Of a stretch of DNA of 64,000 nt, positions 36,535-45,599 are shown in pieces. Source of the stretch: Salmonella enterica subsp. enterica serovar Choleraesuis. Lineage in GTDB: Bacteria > Pseudomonadota > Gammaproteobacteria > Enterobacterales > Enterobacteriaceae. The stretch is taken from NCBI GenBank assembly GCA_022846635.1, contig AP025685.1, positions 2,294,001-2,358,000 of the forward strand, read 5' to 3'. Made by a program: the position numbers and the translations under genes. Below the pieces are notes generated by a model. The model was not told the origin of the DNA, ran no database searches, and was given only the letters and a program-made list of their open reading frames with translations. How positions within the stretch are numbered: position 1 is the stretch's first letter; each line of letters begins with the position of its first letter.

Positions 36535-39185
36535 TATTGGTTATTCCCCTTGCAAACGATCGCTCCCGCCGCGCAGTTAGCATCGGGTAACGACATGTGT
36601 TGTTCCAGCCAGGACTGTAAGTTATCGCCGAAACGCAGGCTGCGCCACAGCGTAAACAGGTTCTCCTGGTGCTGATAGTTAAGTTTGACGGTATTACGTT
36701 TGCCGTCGACCTCGCTTATCCCTTCAACCTGCGAGGCCATGCTCAGCACGCCCAGGTTATCCAGACTGATATTCGTCCATGAGTGGGCTATCTCCATATA
36801 GCGTAACCAGTTAATGGCTACGCCTGCGGCGATATTATCTTTTTCAATAGCATCAGCCATGTCTTTATCCAGACGCAGCGTCAGCGGGCCGGGGTTGCTT
36901 AGCCAGCCGTCTTTGACTATCCAGCGCGGATGGTTAAGCCATAGCGGCAGCGCGCCATTTACCCGGCCAGACATAGCAAACTGTTTAACGTTAATTGCGC
37001 TGATAAGCTTGCTGGTAGAGAGATTTTCAAGCCGTAACAACGCCGCATCGTGCTGCGGCATACGCAACTGCTGCATGGAGATTTTACCGTCCAGCACCTC
37101 AACCCCGACATTGCTTAAAAGCAGCGGATGTTCATCGCTCCACGGATACTGGCCCTGCAAATCGGCGCTGAAGTTTTGCGCCGGGAACTGGCTTTTGATT
37201 TCGGCAATCCTCAGGCGTACCGGGCCACGGGTACCGAGCTGCCAGCCTTTGGCATCAAAACGGAACGGCAGCACAAAATCGACGCCATTAATTTGGTTGT
37301 CCGGCAGCCAGGCACTCCCCTGTTTCAGCACCGCGTGGCCGCCCGCCTCAAATCCCTGTCCGGTCGCGGCCGAGAATGAAACCTGAGCATAGAGTGTGCC
37401 GTCTTTCAGAGTAAGTTTGGCATCTGCCGGAATGAGCGGCTGGAAGACCGTAAGCTGTTGGCGCGGCCACCAGGCCTGACCACGCAGGCGTTCGCCGTCC
37501 CATCGACCGTTGACCCGCACCGGGCCAATCGCCTGCGCATTGAGCGCCCCCTGATACAGGAAATGCGTCGGATCGCTGCCGTTAACGCTAAATTTCAGGG
37601 TCGAAGGCGGTAGCGTACTACCGGCGCTGAAAGTCGTTTCACCGGCATCCAGCGAAAGTGCGCCGCTAAAAGATGGCTTATCCTGCGAACGCCGCCATTC
37701 AACCGGTTTTTCCAGCACCAGCCGTGGCTTGTGCATGGTCATTGTTCCGTACTGCAACTGATCAAAACCGGTGGAGAGCTTATTTAGCGTAATGACTTCG
37801 TCATGCCAGTCGCCGGTGCCATCAACGTCCCATTTGGCATGCATTGGATCAAAGCTGCCATTGCCCCAGTACCGCCATTGCCAGCGCCCTTTATCCGGCA
37901 GGAACTGGCTGGCTTTACCGTCAAGATGCAATACAAAATCGCCCATCTGATTCTCATGGGCGCGAAGAATAGCCTGCAACCGGCCATCGACCCCTTCGCG
38001 GGTGACTTTTACCCCCGCCAAAGGTAGCCGCACATCGTCAATATTTAAGGTATCCACCAGCCGCCCCTGTGAACGCAGCAGCGCGCCCGGCTGGAACGCC
38101 ACGACAGGATCGGTCAGCGGGCCGGTTACGTTAACCGGAAGTTTGGCGTACAGGATAAGATCCTGCTGCTTCACCTGTCCTGATGCCTGTAAAGGCATGC
38201 TACTGTTGGTCATGCTTAATTTGCCGGGACCAAAATTGAGCACAATATTGCCTTTACCTGCATCGCCTTCGGTCAACACATTAAGACGACCGGCAATCTC
38301 GGTTTTATCCAACCCTTGCTGCCAGTTCTTAGCATTAATGCCAACCCGGCCGCTTAGCGGGAACCCGCTGTATGGCCAGAACCAACGGCCATCGCTGATG
38401 CTTATTTTGTCGGCAGTTACCGTCCAGGGAAGGTCGAAGAGTGGCTGGTCGGCATTTGCCCCCATAATCAGCAGCTGGCCGCTGTTCTTTTGCCATTCGA
38501 GGCTGGCATCTACCTGCTTCGGATCCTGAGGAAGCTGCAATTTTGCCTGCAAGTGGCCTTCGGTTGGCAAACCGTCCGGCACCAGCGGTAGCTGCAAATC
38601 CCCCACCAACGCCAGAGGCGGCTGACCATCGAGTACATTAACTTCCAGCTGGCTAATCGTCAGGTTGCGGCCTTTAACTTCACCGGCCAAAGTAACCAGA
38701 TCGCCCTGAAATTTTAGCTGTTGATGTTCGGGAGCCAACGCCGCCGTTAACTTACCGCTGTACTGCGGCCACGGCGTTAGAGAAAGTTTATTAATAGTGA
38801 CCCAGCTGCGCGGCAGCATCGCCTGCCACTGGGCAAGAGTGCGCGGCGCTTCCGGGCTGCTGGCTGAGGCTGGAATTTTGGCGATACAGTCTGGATTTAG
38901 GGTTAAAGCACCTATATTAAGATCCCAACGGCTGGGATGACTCAAAGTGGTATCGCTGACCCTGGCCAGTTCGCAATCCCCGGCGATATAGCGAAAATCA
39001 GGCAGCGTAATGTTATGGCGTGAAAAATCTGGTCCACTTTCCATGGAAATGCGTGTGCCCGCCGGCAGCCAGATCCCGGCCAGTGAAGGTAACCAATGCG
39101 CTACCGTTAGCAATAATGTTAACGGTATTAGAATAATAAGTAACAGCAGCGCTAAAATCGCTTTAAGCTTACCCTTCATGGGCAA
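36534..39185 (-). CDS. ydbH: YdbH, AsmA-like intermembrane lipid-transport bridge
   Basis: 883 residues (E. coli ~879). One N-terminal membrane helix (LKAILALLLLIILIPLTLLLTV) is followed by long beta-rich repeats typical of AsmA-like proteins, which form a hydrophobic groove across the periplasm. It is redundant with TamB and YhdP in phospholipid delivery to the outer membrane. The start is uncertain: TTG 39185 sits six bases after AGGA, ATG 39179 two codons later would give MKGKLKAIL. It is first in a three-gene operon with one- and eight-base overlaps. Confidence 0.92.
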   Translation of the reverse strand: MPMKGKLKAILALLLLIILIPLTLLLTVAHWLPSLAGIWLPAGTRISMESGPDFSRHNITLPDFRYIAGDCELARVSDTTLSHPSRWDLNIGALTLNPDCIAKIPASASSPEAPRTLAQWQAMLPRSWVTINKLSLTPWPQYSGKLTAALAPEHQQLKFQGDLVTLAGEVKGRNLTISQLEVNVLDGQPPLALVGDLQLPLVPDGLPTEGHLQAKLQLPQDPKQVDASLEWQKNSGQLLIMGANADQPLFDLPWTVTADKISISDGRWFWPYSGFPLSGRVGINAKNWQQGLDKTEIAGRLNVLTEGDAGKGNIVLNFGPGKLSMTNSSMPLQASGQVKQQDLILYAKLPVNVTGPLTDPVVAFQPGALLRSQGRLVDTLNIDDVRLPLAGVKVTREGVDGRLQAILRAHENQMGDFVLHLDGKASQFLPDKGRWQWRYWGNGSFDPMHAKWDVDGTGDWHDEVITLNKLSTGFDQLQYGTMTMHKPRLVLEKPVEWRRSQDKPSFSGALSLDAGETTFSAGSTLPPSTLKFSVNGSDPTHFLYQGALNAQAIGPVRVNGRWDGERLRGQAWWPRQQLTVFQPLIPADAKLTLKDGTLYAQVSFSAATGQGFEAGGHAVLKQGSAWLPDNQINGVDFVLPFRFDAKGWQLGTRGPVRLRIAEIKSQFPAQNFSADLQGQYPWSDEHPLLLSNVGVEVLDGKISMQQLRMPQHDAALLRLENLSTSKLISAINVKQFAMSGRVNGALPLWLNHPRWIVKDGWLSNPGPLTLRLDKDMADAIEKDNIAAGVAINWLRYMEIAHSWTNISLDNLGVLSMASQVEGISEVDGKRNTVKLNYQHQENLFTLWRSLRFGDNLQSWLEQHMSLPDANCAAGAIVCKGNNQ

Positions 39186-39384
39186 TTAATATCCTGAAAG
39201 AACATAACAATTAGATGCATAGTACATCATTCTACTCCGTAAGATCAGGTTACATAACCTGATTAGTCAAGGTTAGCAAATACCGTCTAAAATTAACTGC
39301 TCCTAATGAATAAATTATATTTCAAGAATTGTAAGATTTTTTTATATATGCTACTTTTTGGGTAATTTTCTTGGAGATAATTTT

Positions 39385-40374
39385 ATGAAACTGGCGGTAT
39401 ACAGCACCAAACAATACGATAAAAAGTATTTGGAGCATGTTAACCAATCTTATGGTTTTACTATTGAATATTACGACTTTTTATTAAATGAAAAGACGGC
39501 AAAGACCGCTGCTGGTTGCGACGGTGTTTGTATTTTCGTTAATGATGATGGCAGCCGCCCGGTACTGACCGAGCTGAAAAAATGCGGAGTTAAATTTATT
39601 GCTCTGCGTTGCGCCGGATTTAATAACGTGGATTTAGATGCTGCCAGGGAGTTGGGGCTTAAAGTTGTTCGCGTACCGGCATACGACCCTGAGGCCGTAG
39701 CCGAGCACGCCGTAGGTCTGATGATGTCGCTTAACCGCCGCATTCATCGCGCTTACCAGCGTACCCGCGATGCAAACTTTTCCCTTGAAGGTCTGACCGG
39801 CTTTACCCTTTATGGTAAAACCGCAGGCGTTATCGGTACCGGTAAAATCGGTATCGCGATGCTGCGTATTCTTAAAGGGTTTGGTATGCGTCTGCTGGCT
39901 TACGATCCGTATCCAAACCAGGCAGCGCTGGATATGGGCGTTGAATATGTTGACCTGCCAACCCTGTATCGTGAATCTCACGTTATTACCCTGCACTGCC
40001 CGCTGACGCCAGAAAACTACCACCTTCTGGATAAGTCCGCGTTCGATCAGATGCGTGATAACGTAATGATCGTTAACACCAGCCGCGGCGCGCTGATTGA
40101 CTCTCAGGCGGCAATCGACGCCCTGAAAGCGCAGAAAATCGGTTCCCTGGGCCTGGATGTTTATGAGAATGAGCGCGAGCTGTTCTTTGAAGATAAATCC
40201 AACGACGTTATCCAGGATGATATCTTCCGCCGTCTGTCTGCCTGCCATAACGTGCTGTTTACCGGCCACCAGGCATTCCTGACCGCAGAAGCATTGACCA
40301 GCATCTCCGAAACCACGCTGCATAATCTCCAGCAGCTGGAGAAAGGTGAAACCACCCCTAACGAGCTGGTGTAA
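39385..40374 (+). CDS. ldhA: LdhA, D-lactate dehydrogenase (NADH)
   Basis: 329 residues from ATG 39385 with GGAG upstream; the nine-codon upstream extension is unsupported. It is a D-2-hydroxyacid dehydrogenase: VIGTGKIGIAMLRIL for NAD, catalytic Arg and Glu in NTSRGALIDS and LGLDVYENE, and His in LFTGHQAFLT. It reduces pyruvate to D-lactate in fermentation. An AT-rich 200-bp upstream region separates it from divergent ydbH. A strong terminator follows. Confidence 0.97.
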   Translation: MKLAVYSTKQYDKKYLEHVNQSYGFTIEYYDFLLNEKTAKTAAGCDGVCIFVNDDGSRPVLTELKKCGVKFIALRCAGFNNVDLDAARELGLKVVRVPAYDPEAVAEHAVGLMMSLNRRIHRAYQRTRDANFSLEGLTGFTLYGKTAGVIGTGKIGIAMLRILKGFGMRLLAYDPYPNQAALDMGVEYVDLPTLYRESHVITLHCPLTPENYHLLDKSAFDQMRDNVMIVNTSRGALIDSQAAIDALKAQKIGSLGLDVYENERELFFEDKSNDVIQDDIFRRLSACHNVLFTGHQAFLTAEALTSISETTLHNLQQLEKGETTPNELV

Positions 40375-40381
40375 TCTCTAT

Positions 40382-40406
40382 AAGGCGCGGTTCGCCGCGC
40401 CTTTTT
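40382..40406 (+). terminator. ldhA terminator
   Basis: AAGGCGCGG-TTCG-CCGCGCC followed by TTTTT; a textbook Rho-independent terminator with a UUCG-type loop, 8 bp after the stop. Confidence 0.9.
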
Positions 40407-40499
40407 CAGAACTATCCTGTCACTGAATCCCCAACCTTCTGCCACACTCGTTTACAGTATATTAACCCCGAGTGATATCAGGCCTTACGGCCATGGAAA

Positions 40500-40931
40500 A
40501 TGATGAAATTCAGAACGATAGCGATGCTTTTTGCGCTGATGGCTGCGGCTACTGGCTGCGCAGCAACGACGGCTGACGTAAGCCCACAGGCGCTATTACA
40601 TCATCGATTTGTGCTGATTAAGGCAGATGACGCAAATGTTGCTCAGAACAAGATGCATCCTAAAGAGCTGAGTTTTGGCGAAGGAATGCATGTTTATGGC
40701 GCAGTTTGCAGCCGTTTCCGCGGGCAAGGTGAGCTTTCAGGAGCAACGCTGAGGGTTCCAGAGCTGATAACGACCGTAGAGGCCTGTCAGACGCCTGAGG
40801 AACAGAAGATTGATGAGCTGACGCGTAAGATGCTTGCCGAGGGTGTAACCCTGCGCATGCGGGGCCAGCAGCTATGGCTGTTAACCCCGCAACATACGCT
40901 GGTCTGGCAACTAGCCGATTTAGTGGGTTAA
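40500..40931 (+). CDS. hslJ: HslJ, heat-inducible lipoprotein (META domain)
   Basis: 143 residues; lipobox near residue 20 (AAATGC). The META/HslJ domain is recognisable (LLHHRFVLIKADD; ELSFGEGMHVYGAVCSRFRG) and the end (HTLVWQLADLVG) matches E. coli, though identity overall is low. HslJ is an outer-membrane lipoprotein linked to heat and novobiocin response; its biochemical role is not known. Its stop is directly adjacent to the ydbJ stop on the other strand. Confidence 0.88.
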   Translation: MMKFRTIAMLFALMAAATGCAATTADVSPQALLHHRFVLIKADDANVAQNKMHPKELSFGEGMHVYGAVCSRFRGQGELSGATLRVPELITTVEACQTPEEQKIDELTRKMLAEGVTLRMRGQQLWLLTPQHTLVWQLADLVG

Positions 40932-41192
40932 TTACCGCCCACAGCTACCGGAAGCCAGTGCGCCCTCGCTGCAACGCTTGCCGTTAGGCAAGGCGCACAT
41001 ACCGATGGCAGAGCCATCAAGCTGACGGGCGACAGAAAGAGAACCACCGACCATGGCGCAGTTAGCCTGCCCCTGACCGGTCATCGCCGCACGCAAGCCG
41101 GGCGCAACGTGCGCGGCGGTTGCCTGCTGGGCGGGTTCACTGCTACATGCTGACAAAAAAATAGCGGCCACCGCTACTAATGCTGCTCGCAT
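40932..41192 (-). CDS. ydbJ: YdbJ, DUF333 lipoprotein
   Basis: 86 residues. Lipobox AIFLSACSS, then the DUF333 motif ANCAMVGGSLSVARQLDGSA with four further cysteines (IGMCALPNGKRCSEGALASGSCG) that can form disulphides. Function unknown; small proteins of this family are often labelled hemolysin-like without good reason. It is convergent with hslJ, as in E. coli. Confidence 0.88.
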   Translation of the reverse strand: MRAALVAVAAIFLSACSSEPAQQATAAHVAPGLRAAMTGQGQANCAMVGGSLSVARQLDGSAIGMCALPNGKRCSEGALASGSCGR

Positions 41193-41776
41193 CGTGATTA
41201 TTCCCCCGAGTGTATATGCAAAGCCTTTGAATAATGGCCTCGATATTCGCCGCTGTCGAGGTACAACCCTGCATAATTCATCATCTGAAACAGTTTTTTG
41301 CTGCTTTTTAAATTTCTATCACTTTTTTAGCCATCTCAGAGGGGGTAAATGAAGGGATTATCGCGTAACGTGACTGTTTTGGGGGTGTTTATCACGGAAA
41401 TGGCGGGGTTATCGATTAAGACAAGTCCCGTTGGATATATGACCATGTGGTCAAAGTATTCCCAAATCCGATAATTTTAGTGGGCTATTGTTATTAAGTG
41501 GATAATAGGAATTATTAGTATAGCCACAAAAAAATAAGGTTATTATTTCGCGACAACAATTAACCTTCCCTTCACCTGTCGCTGCTATCTGGCTAAAAAT
41601 ATTAATACTCGCTCGTTGCTAATCAACATAACGACAAAATTCATTATTAGTTGATGCTCAGATACATCCACTCTCAACAATTAATCGGCATTATCATCGT
41701 CATATCTCAGGGATTTAAAAAAGCTCGGAAAAAGTGCCCTCTTGATATCAGACTTATCATCGATACGCGGAAAATA
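41193..41776. other. AT-rich intergenic stretch, nothing recognised
   Basis: 584 bp between ydbJ and the terminator of the second EF-G gene. It is AT-rich. One 74-codon plus-strand frame (41651-41875) runs through the terminator hairpin and is not credible. Confidence 0.5.
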
Positions 41777-41807
41777 AAAAGAGGAGGTTGCAATAACCTC
41801 CTCTTTT
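41777..41807. terminator. Bidirectional terminator after the EF-G paralogue
   Basis: AAAAGAGGAGGTT-GCAAT-AACCTCCTCTTTT: a 13-bp stem flanked by A and T runs, functional on either strand; the EF-G paralogue ends 106 bp to the right. Confidence 0.75.
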
Positions 41808-41912
41808 ACTTTTTAACCTTTACCGGCCGCGACCACCGATGGCGGTCTAACGCCAGGACAAAAGTCTGGCGTTAACCGCTTCGGCAGATAGCCGATATAA
41901 GCTTCATCCCCA

Positions 41913-44015
41913 TTACGCTTTAACGCGACTGGCAATAATGGCATCCGCCACATTACGCGGGGCTTCGGCATAGTGATGAAACTCCATGCTGTAAGTAGCC
42001 CGTCCCTGCGACATGGATCGCAACGTGGTGGAGTAGCCAAACATTTCGGCCAGCGGTACGTCGGCGCGAATAATCTGGCTGCCAAAACGCTCCTCCATAC
42101 CCTGCACCATGCCCCGGCGTGACGAGAGATCGCCCATAATATTACCGGCGTACTCCTCCGGAGTTTCCACTTCCACGTGCATTACCGGCTCAAGAATAAC
42201 AGGGTCTGCTTTACGCGCGGCCTCTTTAAAACCAAAAATCGCCGCCATGCGGAACGCCATCTCCGAGGAGTCAACGTCGTGGTACGAACCAAAAGTCAGG
42301 GTCGCCTTAACGTCAACCATCGGATAACCGGCCAGCACGCCGCTGCCCATTGCTTCGCGAATCCCTTTCTCTACCGAAGGAATATATTCCCGTGGCACCA
42401 CGCCGCCTTTGGTAGCATCTTCAAACTGGAAGCCACTACCCGGTTCCAGCGGCTCAAGGGTAAGCACAACGTGCCCATACTGCCCTTTACCGCCGGACTG
42501 ACGAACAAATTTACCTTCGACATCTTTGACCGTTTTACGCAGAGTCTCGCGGTACGTTACCTGCGGACGGCCAATATTGGCCTCCACGCCAAACTCGCGC
42601 TTCATGCGGTCTACGATAATCTCCAGATGCAATTCGCCCATGCCAGAGATAATGGTCTGGCCTGACTCTTCATCCGTATGCAGGCGGAACGACGGATCCT
42701 CCGACGCCAGGCGCTGCAACGCGATACCCATTTTCTCCTGGTCCGCTTTGGTCTTCGGTTCAATCGCCAGCGAGATAACAGGCTCTGGAAACTCCATACG
42801 TTCCAGAGTAATTACCGCATCCGGAGCGCTAAGGGTGTCACCTGTGGTCACATCCTTCAGGCCAACGCAGGCGGCGATATCTCCGGCGCGCAGTTCCTCG
42901 ACTTCATGCCGGTCGTTAGCGTGCATCTGAACAATACGGCCAATGCGCTCCTTCTTATCTTTTACCGGGTTGTAAACCACATCGCCTTTTTTCAGCACAC
43001 CAGAGTAAACGCGTATAAAGGTCAGTTGGCCGACGTACGGGTCGGTCATCAGCTTGAACGCCAGCGCCGAAAAAGGTTCATCATCACTGGCATGGCGTTC
43101 AGCCGGCTGGCCCTTTTCATCCACGCCCTGAATGGCTGGAATATCCAGCGGCGATGGCATGAGCTCGACAACCGCATCCAGCATGCGCTGGACACCTTTA
43201 TTTTTGAACGCGCTACCACATAACATCGGCTGGATTTCACCCGCGATTGTCCGCGCCCGCAGCCCGGCAATAATTTCCTCTTCATCGAGGGTTCCGGTCT
43301 CCAGATATTTATCCATCAGCTCGTCGGTCGCTTCCGCCGCCGCAGAGATCATTTTCTCTCGCCACTGTTGTGCCGTATCCAGTAACGACTCAGGCACCGG
43401 ACCATAGGTAAAGGTCATCCCCTGAGTGGCATCATCCCAGATAATCTCGCGCATCTTAATCAGATCTACCACGCCTCTGAAGTGCTCTTCCGCACCCACC
43501 GGAATCACGATCGGCACCGGGTTGGCTTTCAGGCGGTCAATCATCATCTGCACCACGCGGAAGAAGTCGGCTCCCGGTCGGTCCATTTTGTTGACGAATG
43601 CCAGGCGCGGTACGTGGTATTTGTTGGCCTGACGCCAGACGGTTTCCGACTGTGGCTGCACGCCGCCCACCGAGTCATAAACCATAACAGCGCCGTCCAG
43701 CACACGCATGGAGCGTTCAACTTCGATAGTGAAATCCACGTGTCCCGGCGTATCGATAATATTGATGCGGTGTGGTTCAAAACCACCGTCCATACCCGGC
43801 CAGAAGCAGCTTACCGCCGCGGAGGTAATGGTTATTCCGCGTTCCTGCTCCTGCGCCATCCAGTCTGTGGTTGCCGCGCCATCGTGTACTTCACCCAGTT
43901 TGTGGCTCATCCCGGTATAAAACAGGATGCGCTCAGTAGTGGTTGTTTTACCGGCATCGATGTGCGCGGAGATACCGATGTTGCGATAACGTTCAAGGGG
44001 GATGGGTCGGGGCAT
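41913..44015 (-). CDS. Second elongation factor G (EF-G paralogue)
   Basis: 700 residues, full-length EF-G with all five domains. GTPase motifs are intact: AHIDAGKTT (G1), GITITSAA (switch I), DTPGH (G3), NKMD (G4) and GSAFKNKG (G5). Domain IV holds [11 protein letters not shown], with the loop at the decoding site conserved. It differs at many positions from the E. coli FusA sequence I know and lies far from the str operon genes (rpsL, rpsG, tufA), so it is an extra copy. Family paralogues can give fusidic-acid tolerance or replace EF-G under stress; which applies here is unknown. It is divergent from an ArsR-type regulator across palindromic DNA, suggesting conditional expression. Confidence 0.9.
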   Translation of the reverse strand: MPRPIPLERYRNIGISAHIDAGKTTTTERILFYTGMSHKLGEVHDGAATTDWMAQEQERGITITSAAVSCFWPGMDGGFEPHRINIIDTPGHVDFTIEVERSMRVLDGAVMVYDSVGGVQPQSETVWRQANKYHVPRLAFVNKMDRPGADFFRVVQMMIDRLKANPVPIVIPVGAEEHFRGVVDLIKMREIIWDDATQGMTFTYGPVPESLLDTAQQWREKMISAAAEATDELMDKYLETGTLDEEEIIAGLRARTIAGEIQPMLCGSAFKNKGVQRMLDAVVELMPSPLDIPAIQGVDEKGQPAERHASDDEPFSALAFKLMTDPYVGQLTFIRVYSGVLKKGDVVYNPVKDKKERIGRIVQMHANDRHEVEELRAGDIAACVGLKDVTTGDTLSAPDAVITLERMEFPEPVISLAIEPKTKADQEKMGIALQRLASEDPSFRLHTDEESGQTIISGMGELHLEIIVDRMKREFGVEANIGRPQVTYRETLRKTVKDVEGKFVRQSGGKGQYGHVVLTLEPLEPGSGFQFEDATKGGVVPREYIPSVEKGIREAMGSGVLAGYPMVDVKATLTFGSYHDVDSSEMAFRMAAIFGFKEAARKADPVILEPVMHVEVETPEEYAGNIMGDLSSRRGMVQGMEERFGSQIIRADVPLAEMFGYSTTLRSMSQGRATYSMEFHHYAEAPRNVADAIIASRVKA

Positions 44016-44080
44016 GATGCGTCCTTAGTCTTTAGACTGTGTTACGCGGCCGGAATTAGCCGCCATTCATTTAACGTCGT

Positions 44081-44123
44081 TTAAGATAGTACAATTGTAC
44101 GAGTATATTAGTACTATTTTTAA
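44081..44123. promoter_or_regulatory. Nested palindromes between EF-G paralogue and ArsR-type gene
   Basis: GTACAATTGTAC (44089-44100) is a perfect 12-bp palindrome, nested in a larger inverted repeat ATAGTAC (44086-44092) / GTACTAT (44111-44117) with TTAA at both outer ends. The position, in the only divergent control region, makes it a likely operator for the adjacent ArsR-type protein. Confidence 0.55.
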
Positions 44124-44241
44124 CTATTATAACGATTGATCCCGCCGTGATTTACTTTGCTGCTTCAGAAACGTAGTGTAGGCAAAATTGCGGCCAGCCG
44201 CCGCTGGACTGCTTTGCCGCTACCGTCGATACAGGAATATT

Positions 44242-44550
44242 ATGATTGCAAATCATCCCGAACGAGAACAAATCCGCCTGGAAAATGTTCTTTCCGCGCT
44301 GGGCAACCCGCTGCGCCTGGAGATCATTCGCCAGCTGGCAGACGGTAGTGAGCTGAGTTGTAATGCCCTGCGCCATGAAGAAGTTGCTAAATCAACCATG
44401 ACCCACCACTGGCGGGTTCTGCGGGACAGCGGCATTATCTGGCAACGCCCGCAGGGGCGAGTAAATATGATTTCGCTACGCCGGGAAGATCTGGATGCCT
44501 GTTTCCCCGGCCTGCTGGAGACGTTATTACAAGTCATGCAGAAAGACTAA
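44242..44550 (+). CDS. ArsR-family winged-helix transcriptional regulator
   Basis: 102 residues from ATG 44242 (AGGA upstream). The winged helix-turn-helix is clear: SALGNPLRLEIIRQLADGSE, then recognition-helix region STMTHHWRVLRDSGII and wing WQRPQGRVNMISLR. No cysteine pair of the CxC metal type is present in the DNA-binding helix, so a metal-sensor role is not indicated; such proteins can sense redox or small molecules instead. It probably controls itself and the divergent EF-G paralogue. Confidence 0.82.
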   Translation: MIANHPEREQIRLENVLSALGNPLRLEIIRQLADGSELSCNALRHEEVAKSTMTHHWRVLRDSGIIWQRPQGRVNMISLRREDLDACFPGLLETLLQVMQKD

Positions 44551-44962
44551 GAGCCCTGCGCCGCCGCAAGGCGGGCTTTGAGCGGTAAGCAGACAACCGT
44601 CTCCCAGACTTTTTTGGCGTACTTTTCCTCTACACTTGCCCTTCCTTCTTATACTCCTGACCGGCCTTCTCCCCATCGATTTGGCAATCAGCTGCCCCTA
44701 AAACCATCACGCCACAGCCACACCGGTATGCAAACGCATCAACACCGCTTTTGGTAGTTCAACCGCACCACAACCAAAGTGCAGATGCTTTTGCCAGAGA
44801 CAAACAGGTAAGTTTCGGAGTTATTAAGAAATCGTTTCAAGTCGGCTGAAATTAGAAATCATTCTGAGATCCTGGTCACCGTCGCTCTTTTAGCGATAAA
44901 TATATTCTTGCAAAATTTATATCGAATGGTAAAACCTTTAGAAAACTAATAAGGAAAAAACC
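44551..44962. other. Intergenic stretch, nothing recognised
   Basis: 412 bp. A GC-rich hairpin right after the ArsR-type stop (GCCGCC/GGCGGG) may terminate it. The rest shows no gene. Confidence 0.5.
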
Positions 44963-45133
44963 ATGAGACGTATTGATTGGCTCGTTAACGGGGCTGTAGC
45001 TTTTGCATTCGTAACATTAATGTTTATGTCCGTCGGAATAATAAAAGTTCGACCTACCATTATGGTTCCAGACGCACTGATTATCATAATCTTTGCTTTG
45101 GAACTTATCGTAAAACCATTGAATAACAAGTAG
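44963..45133 (+). CDS. Small membrane protein, unknown
   Basis: 56 codons, with AAGGA eight bases before the ATG. Sequence begins MRRIDWLVNGAVAFAFVTLM and has two hydrophobic stretches (GAVAFAFVTLMFMSVGII and DALIIIIFALELIV) joined by a short basic loop, giving a likely two-span inner-membrane protein with charged ends. I do not recognise a family. A weak hairpin followed by TTTTTT lies about 35 bp after the stop. Confidence 0.55.
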   Translation: MRRIDWLVNGAVAFAFVTLMFMSVGIIKVRPTIMVPDALIIIIFALELIVKPLNNK

Positions 45134-45599
45134 TTAATCACAAAACACCCTTACTGAGTGGCGTTCTGTTTTTTGCTGTTACAGGCAAGATAATATTTTT
45201 CAGCCCGGATTATTAATAAAACTGAATACCTGCCACGCATGTTAAGTGAAATTAATAATCGATAAATTAATAATACTAAACAACGGCGAGCTTTATATTT
45301 TCCATAACAGATATTGGTGGGGAGATTAATAACGCCCGGTGTTAATTATGACGCAATATAATTCATCAAGGCAGAAACATATTGCCTGGACTTTATTGCT
45401 TTTTAGTGACATTTATAGGCTAAAAAATAAACAAAAAGCAGATGACGCATATCCGCACAATGACATGTACGGACAAACCTCATAACACAAAAACGAAAAT
45501 CGCCAGCCAGCCCTTTTGCTAAAATTAACCCTATCTATCTTGGGTTTAAAGCGCCGTCAGTCTCGGGCGGCTGCATGTTTAAGTGTATAAAGGTGTTTT
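45134..45599. other. nifJ upstream region
   Basis: 466 bp, strongly AT-rich, no gene seen. It should hold the nifJ promoter (in E. coli induced by oxidative stress through SoxS); I could not place it with confidence. AAAGG precedes the nifJ ATG. Confidence 0.5.

Noticed and set aside
41651-41875. 74-codon plus-strand ORF
   Set aside because: It reads straight through a strong terminator hairpin and into the end of the EF-G paralogue; no ribosome site.
44551-45599. MicC sRNA, which neighbours ydbK in E. coli
   Set aside because: No matching sequence or promoter-terminator pair was found on either side of nifJ.
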